A DNA stretch of 64,000 nucleotides. Source: PALSA-1004 sp963804885 (lineage in GTDB: Bacteria > Pseudomonadota > Gammaproteobacteria > Burkholderiales > SG8-41). Positions within the stretch are counted from its first letter, which is position 1. Each line of letters opens with the position of its first letter. Below are positions 56,846 to 64,000 of this stretch, piece by piece. Below the pieces are notes generated by a model. That model ran no database searches. It was given only the letters and a program-made list of their open reading frames with translations, and was not told where the DNA came from. Where the stretch lies: positions 575,907 through 639,906 of the forward strand of contig CAWDSF010000006.1 in NCBI GenBank assembly GCA_963804885.1, written 5' to 3'. Both the position numbers and the translations under genes were made by a program.

Positions 56846-58195
56846 CTAGAGCCAGCCGCCGGTGAATCCGGCGCGCCGCAGTCCTGCGACCATATAGGGA
56901 CAATTCCGCATCAGTCGCCAGATCAACTCCGTGCGGTGGTTCTCGATCATCATCGTCACGATGCCCTGGTCAAGGCCGTAGTGCCCGGCCGATACCCAGA
57001 ATTTGCCGCCGGCGTCGAACAGCCCCGGATTGAAACTGCTCGCATATCGATGATCAGGACGCATCTCCGGATAGCGCCGATACATCGCACGCGCGGCGGA
57101 CAGCGCGATTTCGGGCGCGAACGGCAGCGACGCGAATGGCGCCCACCCCGCGAGGGTCCCGTCGTCCGGGCCATAGGGCACGCCGCGCGCCGTGTACCCG
57201 AACAGTTGTCGCCTGCCACCGGTTGTGTCCGGCATCTCGATGGTAGGTCCATCGCATGCGGTCAGTCCCCAGCAATCCTCGTCATACCCGGCGAATTCGC
57301 GCGGGTTGCGTCGGACGTACTCGCGCTGAATGAGGACCGCGCGCCGACCGTTCTCGAAATAATCGCTGCGCTTCTCACGCATGAAAGGATCCCGGATGCC
57401 GCGAAAATCGATCCATGCATGGGAGAATTGATGAATGAACAGCGGCCCGGCATACAGGAAATCGATGTCGTAAAGATTTTCCCACTGGTAGGTGGCCGTC
57501 CATGCCTTGTAGGTGTCTGGCCCTGGCGGGTGCGTCGGTGAGCCCAGCGCGAGCACGTACAGCACGATGCTCTCGCTGTAGCCCTCCCAGCCGTAATGCA
57601 GGAATCCGCTTTCCGGCTTCCAGCCTTGCATGATCGTCCTGCCTCCATCCTGGGACCAGCGCCAGTCGACACGCCGATAGAGCTGATCGGCGATTTCACG
57701 GAGTTCGGCTTCCCGTGCGGTTTCGGCGCTGAAATACATGCGCGCGGTCAACACACCGGCGATCAGCAAGGCGGTATCGATCATCGACAGCTCCGAACGC
57801 CACATACGGATTCCGGATTGCATATCGAGGAAGTGGTAATAAAATCCTTTGTAACCCGTTGAATCCGGCGCGCCGCTCTGATCGCTGTCGCGGAAAAAGT
57901 GCAAGGCGGCAAGGCTCAGTTCGAGCGCCTCGTCACGCGACATCCAGCCACGCTCCACCGCCACCGGATACACGGACAGCGCGAATCCAACCACCGCAAT
58001 ACTGCACGGCCAATGATCGCGCGTGGTGTCAGCGACCAGACCGTTGGCCGGATTCACCGTTTGCCGGAAATAACCGAACGCGGCATGCTCGATGCCGTCC
58101 AGCAGTGCTTCGCCGTCGCTTGCACCAATGCTTGCGGCCGCTGGATCGGGCGGAAGGCGCAGGCATTGCCGAACTGTTTGGTCGGGGTAGGCCAA
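56846..58195 (-). CDS. Glucoamylase-family protein (PF10091 type), paralogue 2
   Basis: 449 residues, clearly homologous over the whole length to 11762-13090: CSIAVVGFALSVYPVAVERG, GYKGFYYHFLDMQSGIRMWR, GWKPESGFLHYGWEGYSESI, LFIHQFSHAWIDFRGIRDPF and the identical end GGLRRAGFTGGWL. No signal peptide, so cytoplasmic. Genes for making beta-glucans were not seen. The very high conservation of the end in both copies suggests structural or catalytic importance. Confidence 0.8.
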   Translation of the reverse strand: MAYPDQTVRQCLRLPPDPAAASIGASDGEALLDGIEHAAFGYFRQTVNPANGLVADTTRDHWPCSIAVVGFALSVYPVAVERGWMSRDEALELSLAALHFFRDSDQSGAPDSTGYKGFYYHFLDMQSGIRMWRSELSMIDTALLIAGVLTARMYFSAETAREAELREIADQLYRRVDWRWSQDGGRTIMQGWKPESGFLHYGWEGYSESIVLYVLALGSPTHPPGPDTYKAWTATYQWENLYDIDFLYAGPLFIHQFSHAWIDFRGIRDPFMREKRSDYFENGRRAVLIQREYVRRNPREFAGYDEDCWGLTACDGPTIEMPDTTGGRRQLFGYTARGVPYGPDDGTLAGWAPFASLPFAPEIALSAARAMYRRYPEMRPDHRYASSFNPGLFDAGGKFWVSAGHYGLDQGIVTMMIENHRTELIWRLMRNCPYMVAGLRRAGFTGGWL

Positions 58196-58213
58196 AAGCC
58201 TTGCTTCATCGGA

Positions 58214-59431
58214 TCACGATGGAGCGCCAACAACCCCGCGCTCGGCGGGGTCACGTGCACGATTCCTGAAGGTCACGATGACCCGCGTCCCCCGTCCGGG
58301 TGCCGATTCGACACTCAACTCGGCGCCCACCGCCGCAGCGCGCTCGCGCATGATCATCAGCCCCCAGCCGTGGTCTTTCGCGGGCTGCTTCCATGCCGAC
58401 GAGTCGAATCCGCAGCCGTCATCGGCGATGGTGAGGCGGCTGACGTCGGACGTCGTGTCGAATGTCACGATAACCTTCCCGGCTCGCGCATATTTGGCCA
58501 CGTTGGTGAGCGCCTCCTGGGCGATGCGGAAGAGCGCCTCTTCCACAGCCGGCGGCAGCCGGCGTGTGGGTCCTTGCTCGATCACCGTCGTCACGACGCC
58601 CGTGCGCTTGACGAACTGCTCCCCATACCACCGAAGCACCGGTGTCAATCCGTAGTCATCCAATACCGCGGGCCGCAACTCCGCCATTACATTGCGGATG
58701 CTCTCGATGGTCTCCTCCACCAGCTTCAGCGAATCGTTCAGCCGCGCGCCGATTCCCGCCGCCATCGTGGGCGCCGATTCGATTTTCACGATATTCAAGT
58801 TGATGTTCAGCGCCGTCAATTTCTGCCCGACAAGATCGTGCAGGTCGTTCGCAAGCACCCGCCGCTCGGTCTCCTGCACTTCGACCAGCCTGCGCGAGAC
58901 CTTGGCTGCTTCGAGTTTCTCGTTTTGATGCGCAATCAGCCGCGCCTGAGCATCACTGGTGTCCGCTGCGACCATCCTGAAGTGGAGCAGCGCTGCGATG
59001 AGCAGCAATTCCACGACGTCGAGCACCCGGTTGACGAAGAATGTCTCCTTCCACGTAAACGCGCCCTCCGGAATCTGGATGGCGTACACAGCGAACGTCG
59101 TGATCGTGAGCAATGCCGTCAGGCTCCAGAGCAGTCGGCGGCTGCGTGTGGGCCCGACAAGCAGCAAGGGGAGGCCAAAGATCGCGGCAACGTCCAGTTC
59201 GACCCATGTGACGACATCTATGGCGATGAGACCGAGCGTGACGGCGAACACCGCCACGAGGAGCGCCGTTCGTTGCTCGAGTGAGCGCGCGCGGCCGATC
59301 ACGGGTGTGATGGTTGAACCTCGCGTTAATATGATAGTGCGTGAAATGGAAACATATCCGCGGCTATCGTCACTAACGGCGGACGGGACCGAAAGATTCA
59401 GGTGAACAGCGAGCGCCGATCGCGAGCGCAT
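58214..59431 (-). CDS. Membrane sensor histidine kinase (HisKA_3/NarX class)
   Basis: 405 residues. Membrane domain (LLVAVFAVTLGLIAIDVV, WVELDVAAIFGLPLLLVGPT, LTALLTITTFAVYAIQIPEG, LLLIAALLHFRMVAADTS) related to that of the kinase at 38531, then a dimerisation/phosphoacceptor helix with LANDLHDLVGQKLTALNINL and a HATPase (EEALFRIAQEALTNVAKYAR, IADDGCGFD, GWGLMIMRERAAAVGAEL). This class phosphorylates NarL-type regulators; the one at 3469 is a candidate partner. The start is uncertain: ATG 59431 is used, GTG 59302 would leave an AT-rich promoter-like stretch upstream. Confidence 0.85.
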   Translation of the reverse strand: MRSRSALAVHLNLSVPSAVSDDSRGYVSISRTIILTRGSTITPVIGRARSLEQRTALLVAVFAVTLGLIAIDVVTWVELDVAAIFGLPLLLVGPTRSRRLLWSLTALLTITTFAVYAIQIPEGAFTWKETFFVNRVLDVVELLLIAALLHFRMVAADTSDAQARLIAHQNEKLEAAKVSRRLVEVQETERRVLANDLHDLVGQKLTALNINLNIVKIESAPTMAAGIGARLNDSLKLVEETIESIRNVMAELRPAVLDDYGLTPVLRWYGEQFVKRTGVVTTVIEQGPTRRLPPAVEEALFRIAQEALTNVAKYARAGKVIVTFDTTSDVSRLTIADDGCGFDSSAWKQPAKDHGWGLMIMRERAAAVGAELSVESAPGRGTRVIVTFRNRARDPAERGVVGAPS

Positions 59432-59433
59432 CG

Positions 59434-59910
59434 ATGACTGCTTTCAAGCTGGCCGTCATCGCCGGCGTTTTCGCCGGGACTCTCGCTGCCGCAATCGAAA
59501 TACTGCTGTGGTGGGGCTTCGGATTTGCAGCCCTGGATATGCTGTTCCGCGATGCGCGCCTTGCAGCCGCGATCGTATTAGGGCACGGCGTGTTGCCACC
59601 GCCCTCGACCTTCGATTGGCGTGTCATGTTCGTGGCGACGCTTGTGCATTTCACGCTTTCTATCGCCTACGCTGGTCTTCTCGGCGCATTGATCAGGCGC
59701 TTTTCATTCAAATCATCCATCGTGCTGGGTGTGCTATTTGGTTCCTTTCTCTACGCGGTCAACATGTACGGGTTCACGTTTGTCTTTCCGTGGTTCGTCG
59801 CAACGCGAGACTGGATCACCGCGACGAGCCACATCACGTTCGGGGCGACAGCGGCAGCGGTGTACAGGGCGGCTCACATGCGGTGCACAGTGCGCGGGTT
59901 AGTAGAGTGA
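59434..59910 (+). CDS. Four-helix membrane protein, function unknown
   Basis: 158 residues with four predicted helices (LAVIAGVFAGTLAAAIEILL, VMFVATLVHFTLSIAYAGLL, SSIVLGVLFGSFLYAVNMYG, WITATSHITFGATAAAVYRA). I do not recognise the family by name; the second pair of helices resembles uncharacterised inner-membrane proteins of Burkholderiales. It is divergent from the sensor kinase gene with only a few bases between their farthest starts. Confidence 0.6.
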   Translation: MTAFKLAVIAGVFAGTLAAAIEILLWWGFGFAALDMLFRDARLAAAIVLGHGVLPPPSTFDWRVMFVATLVHFTLSIAYAGLLGALIRRFSFKSSIVLGVLFGSFLYAVNMYGFTFVFPWFVATRDWITATSHITFGATAAAVYRAAHMRCTVRGLVE

Positions 59911-59925
59911 GACTCGACTTCTCGC

Positions 59926-60011
59926 AAATCGGGGTCAGCGATGCATTTCGCGGCGCCGGCATTCGCGAATGCGTGAATGTCTCACGCGGAATACATCGCC
60001 GACCCCGATTT
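59926..60011. mobile_element. 86-bp inverted-repeat element (MITE/REP-like)
   Basis: Terminal inverted repeats AAATCGGGGTCAGCGATG (59926-59943) and CATCGCCGACCCCGATTT (59994-60011), 17 of 18 bases complementary, enclose about 50 bp that contain the perfect 14-bp palindrome GCATTCGCGAATGC. The ends (AAATCGGGGTCAG) resemble repeats I associate with REP-associated tyrosine transposases. No transposase is present. Confidence 0.65.
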
Positions 60012-60026
60012 ACGCCGATTCTGATT

Positions 60027-60269
60027 CTACTTGTTCCTTCGCGCATTCGACGCCTTCGCCTTCTGGCCGGCAAGGTAACGGGAAACGACCCGGTCTTCCG
60101 CCTTCATCAACTCCGCCTTCGCCGAATCGGCGGTGGCCTTGTCCTTCGCAGCCTTTTCCGCCTTCTGCTCGTCGGTCATCGGCGGGGCGGGCGGAAGCTT
60201 CGCCACCGCCACGCCGAACGCCGTCACGACCAATGCCGCACCGAGGAGCGACCGTATCGTCGTCAGCAT
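60027..60269 (-). CDS. Small exported Lys/Ala-rich protein after formate dehydrogenase
   Basis: 80 residues: signal peptide IRSLLGAALVVTAFGVAVAK, then a charged helical mature part (DEQKAEKAAKDKATADSAKA, ELMKAEDRVVSRYLAGQKAK). GGAGAGGATC precedes the ATG at 60269. Last gene of the fdh operon on the minus strand; small proteins of this kind often follow fdhI in betaproteobacteria, role unknown. Confidence 0.65.
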   Translation of the reverse strand: MLTTIRSLLGAALVVTAFGVAVAKLPPAPPMTDEQKAEKAAKDKATADSAKAELMKAEDRVVSRYLAGQKAKASNARRNK

Positions 60270-60290
60270 GATCCTCTCCGAAATCGTTTA

Positions 60291-61378
60291 TCAGCGCGTC
60301 GCCGGCCGCGGCTCGACCACCGGCACCGGGGCGTCATCCGGGGCCGTTGGAATCTTGCCGGCCTTGATGTCGTTGTACCAGTACAGGTGATGCTCCTTCG
60401 CCCACGTTCGTCGACGTAGCCGTTGCTCATCGCGTCATAGGCGCCGGCCATGCCGAGCGTTCCCATGTAGATGTGGCCCAGCGCCGCCAGCATGAACAGC
60501 GATGCGATGACGAGGTGAATGATGTTGGCGATCTGCATGGTTTGCGCGTCTGGTTGAAGTTCGGGAAGTCGAGGATCAATCCGCTCGCGCTGACGACCAG
60601 CCCGAGACGAGCAGGCCGCCCCAGAACCAGGCCTTCTCGCCGGCGTTGAACTTGCCGGATGGCATGTCATTGCCTCGAGACAGCAGGCCGCCGAAATGGC
60701 GGATCCACTGCCAGTCGCGTTGCGCCGGACGTTGTCGCGGACGAAGTTCAGGAACAGCAGCACGGTGCAGACGATGAACAGCGGACCAAGGAAGTTGTGC
60801 AGGTTCTTGGCCAGGATCGCGAGCCACGAGAACAGCGTGTAGCCGATCAGCGGCAGCAGCAGGATCTTGCCGAACATCATGATCAGGCCGGAGACCGCGA
60901 GAATCAGGAAGGTGATAGGCAGTGGTCCAGTGGATCGCCGATCGCCAGTTCGTGAAGCGACGGATGCGTCGTCCGGTCGGCGGTTCATGGAGCTTCATCG
61001 TGCCCTTACCAGAAGTAGAATGCCGCGATCGACGAGCAACAGTAACGACCAGCGCCCAGCCCGCCGTAGACGGACAGCCATCGAATTGCGCAGCGCCCGC
61101 CACGTCTGGCCCTGCGGCTGGATCAGGATGTTGGTCTCGCGGCCGCGAACGCTGTGTGAACTGCGGCTCGCCCGAGCGCACCTCACTCCACACCGGCGCG
61201 TTGTTGAGCGGCTGGACGAATCTGCGCGCTGCCTGCTGCTGCGCGGCGTCAGCTCTGCATCCGGGCGCTGGTGGCCGGCGAGTTGCTGTCGACCGATTGC
61301 GCATGCGGGCTCCGCACGCGAGCAAAACAGGCGCGGTACGCAGGCGTCGCCGGCGGAGAGTACGATCCGCACGCATGA
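60291..61378 (-). CDS. fdhI: Formate dehydrogenase cytochrome b556 (gamma) subunit (frameshifted)
   Basis: Membrane anchor passing electrons from formate dehydrogenase to quinone. Joined frames give FVQPLNNAPVWSEVRSGEPQ, RGRETNILIQPQGQTWRALR, MKLHEPPTGRRIRRFTNWRS, AIHWTTAY, FLILAVSGLIMMFGKILLLP, LIGYTLFSWLAILAKNLHNF, LGPLFIVCTVLLFLNFVRDN, DWQWIRHFGGLLS, MQIANIIHLVIASLFMLAAL and HIYMGTLGMAGAYDAMSNGY. The N-terminal periplasmic extension and four to five helices match FdoI-type subunits of betaproteobacteria. At least six indels. It ends TGA 60291-60293. Confidence 0.82.
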
Positions 61379-61389
61379 CAGGCCCCCGA

Positions 61390-61618
61390 TCAGTCGTCGC
61401 AGTCAGCGTCCGCTTGTATTCGTTCTGGTCTGCTGGCACGCGTGTCGAGTCGCGTTTTCCCATTGCGCCGGTTGCCGGTGTACGGCGCGCCCGGTACGGC
61501 GGGCGTGTCGGGCTTGCCCTGATACGTGCCCTGCTTGTAGTTGACGACCTGCGGACGCTCGCCGCAGCGCGGCGAGCCCCAGCAGGAACGGTGCCACCGC
61601 GAACGATGCCGTGCGCAT
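61390..61618 (-). CDS. Small exported protein within fdh operon (frameshifted)
   Basis: A short gene between fdhB and fdhI: signal-like MRTASFAVAPFLLGLAALR, then VVNYKQGTYQGKPDTPAVPG and APYTGN, after which three frames compete (one reads QNEYKRT). About 75 residues, probably periplasmic. Known only as a small accessory of fdh loci as far as I recall; end and frame uncertain. Confidence 0.4.
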
Positions 61619-61624
61619 GCGCGT

Positions 61625-62290
61625 TCACGATTTGCGTCCCTCGGCAGGCGGCGCGGCGCGGCGCGGCGCTCCCTTGACGCCTTCGCGGAGCCGGCGTGCG
61701 TGTCGGCGCCGGCCGTACGCCGTGCCCAGCCCCAGACTGTCGCCGCCCTTGCCGCGCGGGTGACGCGCTCGCGATAGATGTTGGAGATCACGTCGCCGTC
61801 GCCGGCGAGCAGCGCCTTGGTCGAGCACATTTCCGCGCACGCCGGCAGCTTGCCTTCGGCCAGCCGGTTGCGGCCGTATTTCGGGAACTCGGCCTCGGAG
61901 CCGATCGGCTTCCGGCCCACCCGCGCAGAACGTGCACTTGTCCATCTTGCCGCGCACGCCGAACGCGCCGGTCTGCGGAAACTGCGGCGCACCGAACGGA
62001 CAGGCATAGAAGCAATAGCCGCAGCCGATGCAGAGGTCCTTGTCGTGCAGAACGACGCCTTCCTCGGTCTTGTAGAAGCAGTCGACCGGGCACACCGCCA
62101 TGCACGGCGCGTCCGAGCAGTGCATGCAGGCCACGGAGATGGACCGCTCGCCCGGAACGCCGTCGTTGAGCGTCACCACGCGGCGGCGATTGACGCCCCA
62201 CGGTATGTCGTGCTCCTGCTTGCAGGCGGTGACGCAGCCGTTGCATTCGATGCAGCGCTCGGCATCGCACAGGAATTTCATTCTGGCCAT
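61625..62290 (-). CDS. fdhB: Formate dehydrogenase iron-sulfur (beta) subunit (frameshifted)
   Basis: A ferredoxin-like subunit with four [4Fe-4S] sites: CDAERCIECNGCVTACKQEH, VACMHCSDAPCMAVCPVDCF, DLCIGCGYCFYACPFGAPQ, and KMDKCTFCAGG with CAEMCSTKALLAG. It starts MARMKFLCDAERC at 62290 with AGGAGAA upstream. Indels near 61905 and 61765 shift the frame. About 220 residues, shorter than E. coli FdoH and lacking its membrane helix. It links the catalytic subunit to the cytochrome b subunit. Confidence 0.85.
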   Translation of the reverse strand: MARMKFLCDAERCIECNGCVTACKQEHDIPWGVNRRRVVTLNDGVPGERSISVACMHCSDAPCMAVCPVDCFYKTEEGVVLHDKDLCIGCGYCFYACPFGAPQFPQTGAFGVRGKMDKCTFCAGGPEADRLRGRVPEIRPQPAGRRQAAGVRGNVLDQGAARRRRRRDLQHLSRARHPRGKGGDSLGLGTAYGRRRHARRLREGVKGAPRRAAPPAEGRKS

Positions 62291-62325
62291 GGTCGTTCTC
62301 CTCGCTTTGCGGTCTGGTGAACTTC

Positions 62326-64000
62326 TCAGACCTTGGCGACCTGGCAAAGGGTCGTCTTGGTTTCCTGCATCATCGTCACCGAGTCGTAGCCGTAGGTCGT
62401 CGCCGTGTTGACGGCCTCGCCACGGACGATCGGCGCCGCGCCCTCGGGGTAGTACTCGAGCATGTCCTTGCCCATCCACCAGCCGGAGAAGTGGAAGGGA
62501 ATGAACGTCGTTCCCTGCCGACCCGTTCGGTCACCTGGGCCTTGACCTTGAGCTGCGCGCCGGTTGGCGTCTTCACCCACACGTATTCGCCGTCGCGCAC
62601 GCCGCGGTCGTTGGCATCCTTCGGATTGATCTCGACGAAGCTCTCCTGCTGCAACTCGGCGAGCCAGCGGTTGGAGCGCGTTTCCTCGCCGCCGCCTTCG
62701 TATTCGACCAGCCGGCCGCTGGTCAGCATCAGCGGGAATTTCTCCGCGACCTTGTCCTTGACGTTCGCCTCCTGCACCGACTTGAAGAGCGTCGGCAGCC
62801 GCCAGAACGCCTTCTTGTCGTCGTGCGTCGGATACTTGGCGACGATGTCCGGGCGCGGCGAATAGAGCGGCTCGCGGTGCTGCGGAATGCCGTCCGGGAA
62901 GTTCCACACGACGGCGCGCGCCTTGGCGTTGCCCCAGGGATGCCCGCCGTGCTTCATCGTCACGCGCTGGATGCCGCCTGACAGGTCGGTCTTCCAGTTC
63001 TTGCCTTCCGCCGCCTTCTTCTCCGCATCGGTCAGCTCGTCCCACCAGCCGAGCTTCTTCAGCAGCACGTGGTCGAACTCGGGATAGCCGGTGGTGAGCT
63101 CGCAGTCCTTCGGGATACGAGCCGTCCTCGGCGAGCAGGTTGACGCCGTCGCGCTCGACGCCGAAGTTGGCGCGGAAGCAGCCGCCGCCGTCCATCATCG
63201 ACTTCGACTGTGTCGTAGAGATTCGGCGAGCCCGGATGCTTGATCTCGGCGGTGCCGTAGCAGGGCCACGGCAGGCCATAGTAATCGCCGTCGCAGGGGC
63301 CGCCCTTCGCGCGCAGCGTCTTGACGTCGAACGTGTGCATGTTCTTCATGTGCAGCTTCAGCCGCTCGGGGGACTGGCCGGTGTAGCCGATCGTCCACAT
63401 GCCGCGGTTGACCTCGCGCAGGATCGACTCGGGCTCCGGCTCGTCCCAGCCGTCCTTGTCCTTGATGACGGTGATCTTCTGCGTGCCGTCGGCCTGCTTG
63501 CCGAACTCAGCTGATCGGCGAAGCCGAACTTCTTCGCGAACGCGAACATAGCGTGTGGTCGGGTCTTCGATTCGAACAGCGGCTCGATCACGCGCTCGCG
63601 CCATTGCAGCGACCGGTTCGATGCGGTGACGAACCCGACGTTTCGAGCTGCGTGCGCGGCCGGCAGCAGGTAGACGCCGTCCTTGCGCACCATCGCCGCC
63701 ATCGCCGCGGTGGCGGATGGATAGGGATCGATGATGCCAGCGTGTCGAGCTTCTTCATCGCTTCGACCATTTCCTTGCCGCGCGTCTGGCTGTTCGGCGC
63801 GTGGCCCCAGAACACCGATGCGCGCAGGTTGTTGTCCTGGTCGATCAGCTCGTTCTTCTCCATCACGCCGTCGATCCAGCGCGACACGGTCATGCCCGGC
63901 TTTTCCATCATCGCCTGCGACACGAACTGCTGCTTGATCCACTCGTAGTCGACACCCCAGACCGCCGCAAAGTGCTTCCACGATCCGGTCGCGACACCGT
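62326..64000 (-). CDS. fdhA: Formate dehydrogenase catalytic (alpha) subunit, C-terminal part (frameshifted)
   Basis: Molybdenum bis-MGD subunit of FDH-O/N type, running off the right edge. Seen here: KPGMTVSRWIDGVMEKNELI, NNLRASVFWGHAPNSQTRGK, GMWTIGYTGQSPERLKLHMK, KKAAEGKNWKTDLSGGIQRV, FPLMLTSGRLVEYEGGGEET, ELQQESFVEINPKDANDRGV (molybdopterin-dinucleotide-binding domain) and the end MMQETKTTLCQVAKV at 62326. The active-site Cys/Sec and Fe-S cluster lie outside the window. At least six indels. Oxidises formate to CO2 and feeds electrons to fdhB/fdhI. Confidence 0.85.

Overview
The window looks like a high-GC betaproteobacterium, probably of the order Burkholderiales. This rests on the gene families (CysB-like LysR regulator, IorAB-type molybdenum hydroxylase, FDH-O-type formate dehydrogenase, cbb3 and bd oxidases, PHA-synthase-like enzyme) and on a dispersed hairpin repeat whose sequence I recall as common in Burkholderiales. 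No rRNA, tRNA, CRISPR array, prophage or intact insertion sequence was seen. About two dozen otherwise conserved genes (aconitase, ccoN, ccoO, cydA, cydB, norB, GAPDH, thiolase, fdhA/B/I and others) are broken by single-base indels, several of them in short homopolymers. Most of these are more likely consensus errors than real pseudogenes, and I annotate them as single genes spanning several frames.

Layout. 0-7 kb: nitroreductase (cut by the left edge), an ABM-fold protein, a CysB-like regulator, a PhaC-like hydrolase, a NarL-type response regulator, and a two-subunit molybdenum hydroxylase whose large subunit starts inside a copy of the hairpin repeat. 7-11.5 kb (minus): a cbb3-type oxidase module (ccoN, ccoO fused to a second cytochrome c domain, a ccoQ-like gene, an accessory membrane protein), a cupredoxin and a small secreted protein. 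11.7-16 kb: a glucoamylase-family protein and aconitase. 16-18.6 kb: ribosome-hibernation and CBS genes, then a decayed dps and a biotin-carboxylase fragment. 18.6-23.3 kb: cydAB and a quinol-type nitric oxide reductase. 23.4-33.6 kb: a rearranged region with two nearly identical PRC-barrel genes, an MFS exporter, patatin, a DsbA-like protein, a multicopper oxidase and an alpha/beta hydrolase. 33.6-38.1 kb (minus): GAPDH and an AhpD-like protein, then a PQQ dehydrogenase with a lanthanide-type motif plus its binding protein and cytochrome c.

38.4-45.8 kb: a sensor kinase, a Crp/Fnr regulator, a secreted sulfurtransferase, a di-haem cytochrome, a thiolase and a truncated CoA-hydrolase gene. 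45.9-52.9 kb: an ABC-exporter membrane domain without ATPase, a baeRF protein, a DksA-type zinc finger, a PLD-family synthase, several gene fragments, an isochorismatase-fold protein and DedA plus rhodanese. 53.1-59.9 kb: a second patatin, AlkA, a mercuric-reductase-like flavoprotein, a second glucoamylase-family paralogue, and a sensor kinase sharing its membrane domain with the one at 38.5 kb. 59.9-64 kb: an 86-bp inverted-repeat element and a quinone-linked formate dehydrogenase operon running off the right edge.

Taken together the content suggests a low-oxygen/dormancy and stress island: high-affinity oxidases, NO detoxification, C1 and formate oxidation feeding the quinone pool, ribosome hibernation, redox and copper stress, and PHA/lipid turnover. 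It resembles the low-oxygen-activated (lxa) type of locus known from Burkholderia. That reading is an inference from gene content. The most unusual local structures are a promoter block reused in front of different genes, the repeat that supplies a start codon and N-terminus, the shared sensor domain on two different kinase cores, and the small inverted-repeat element at 59.9 kb.
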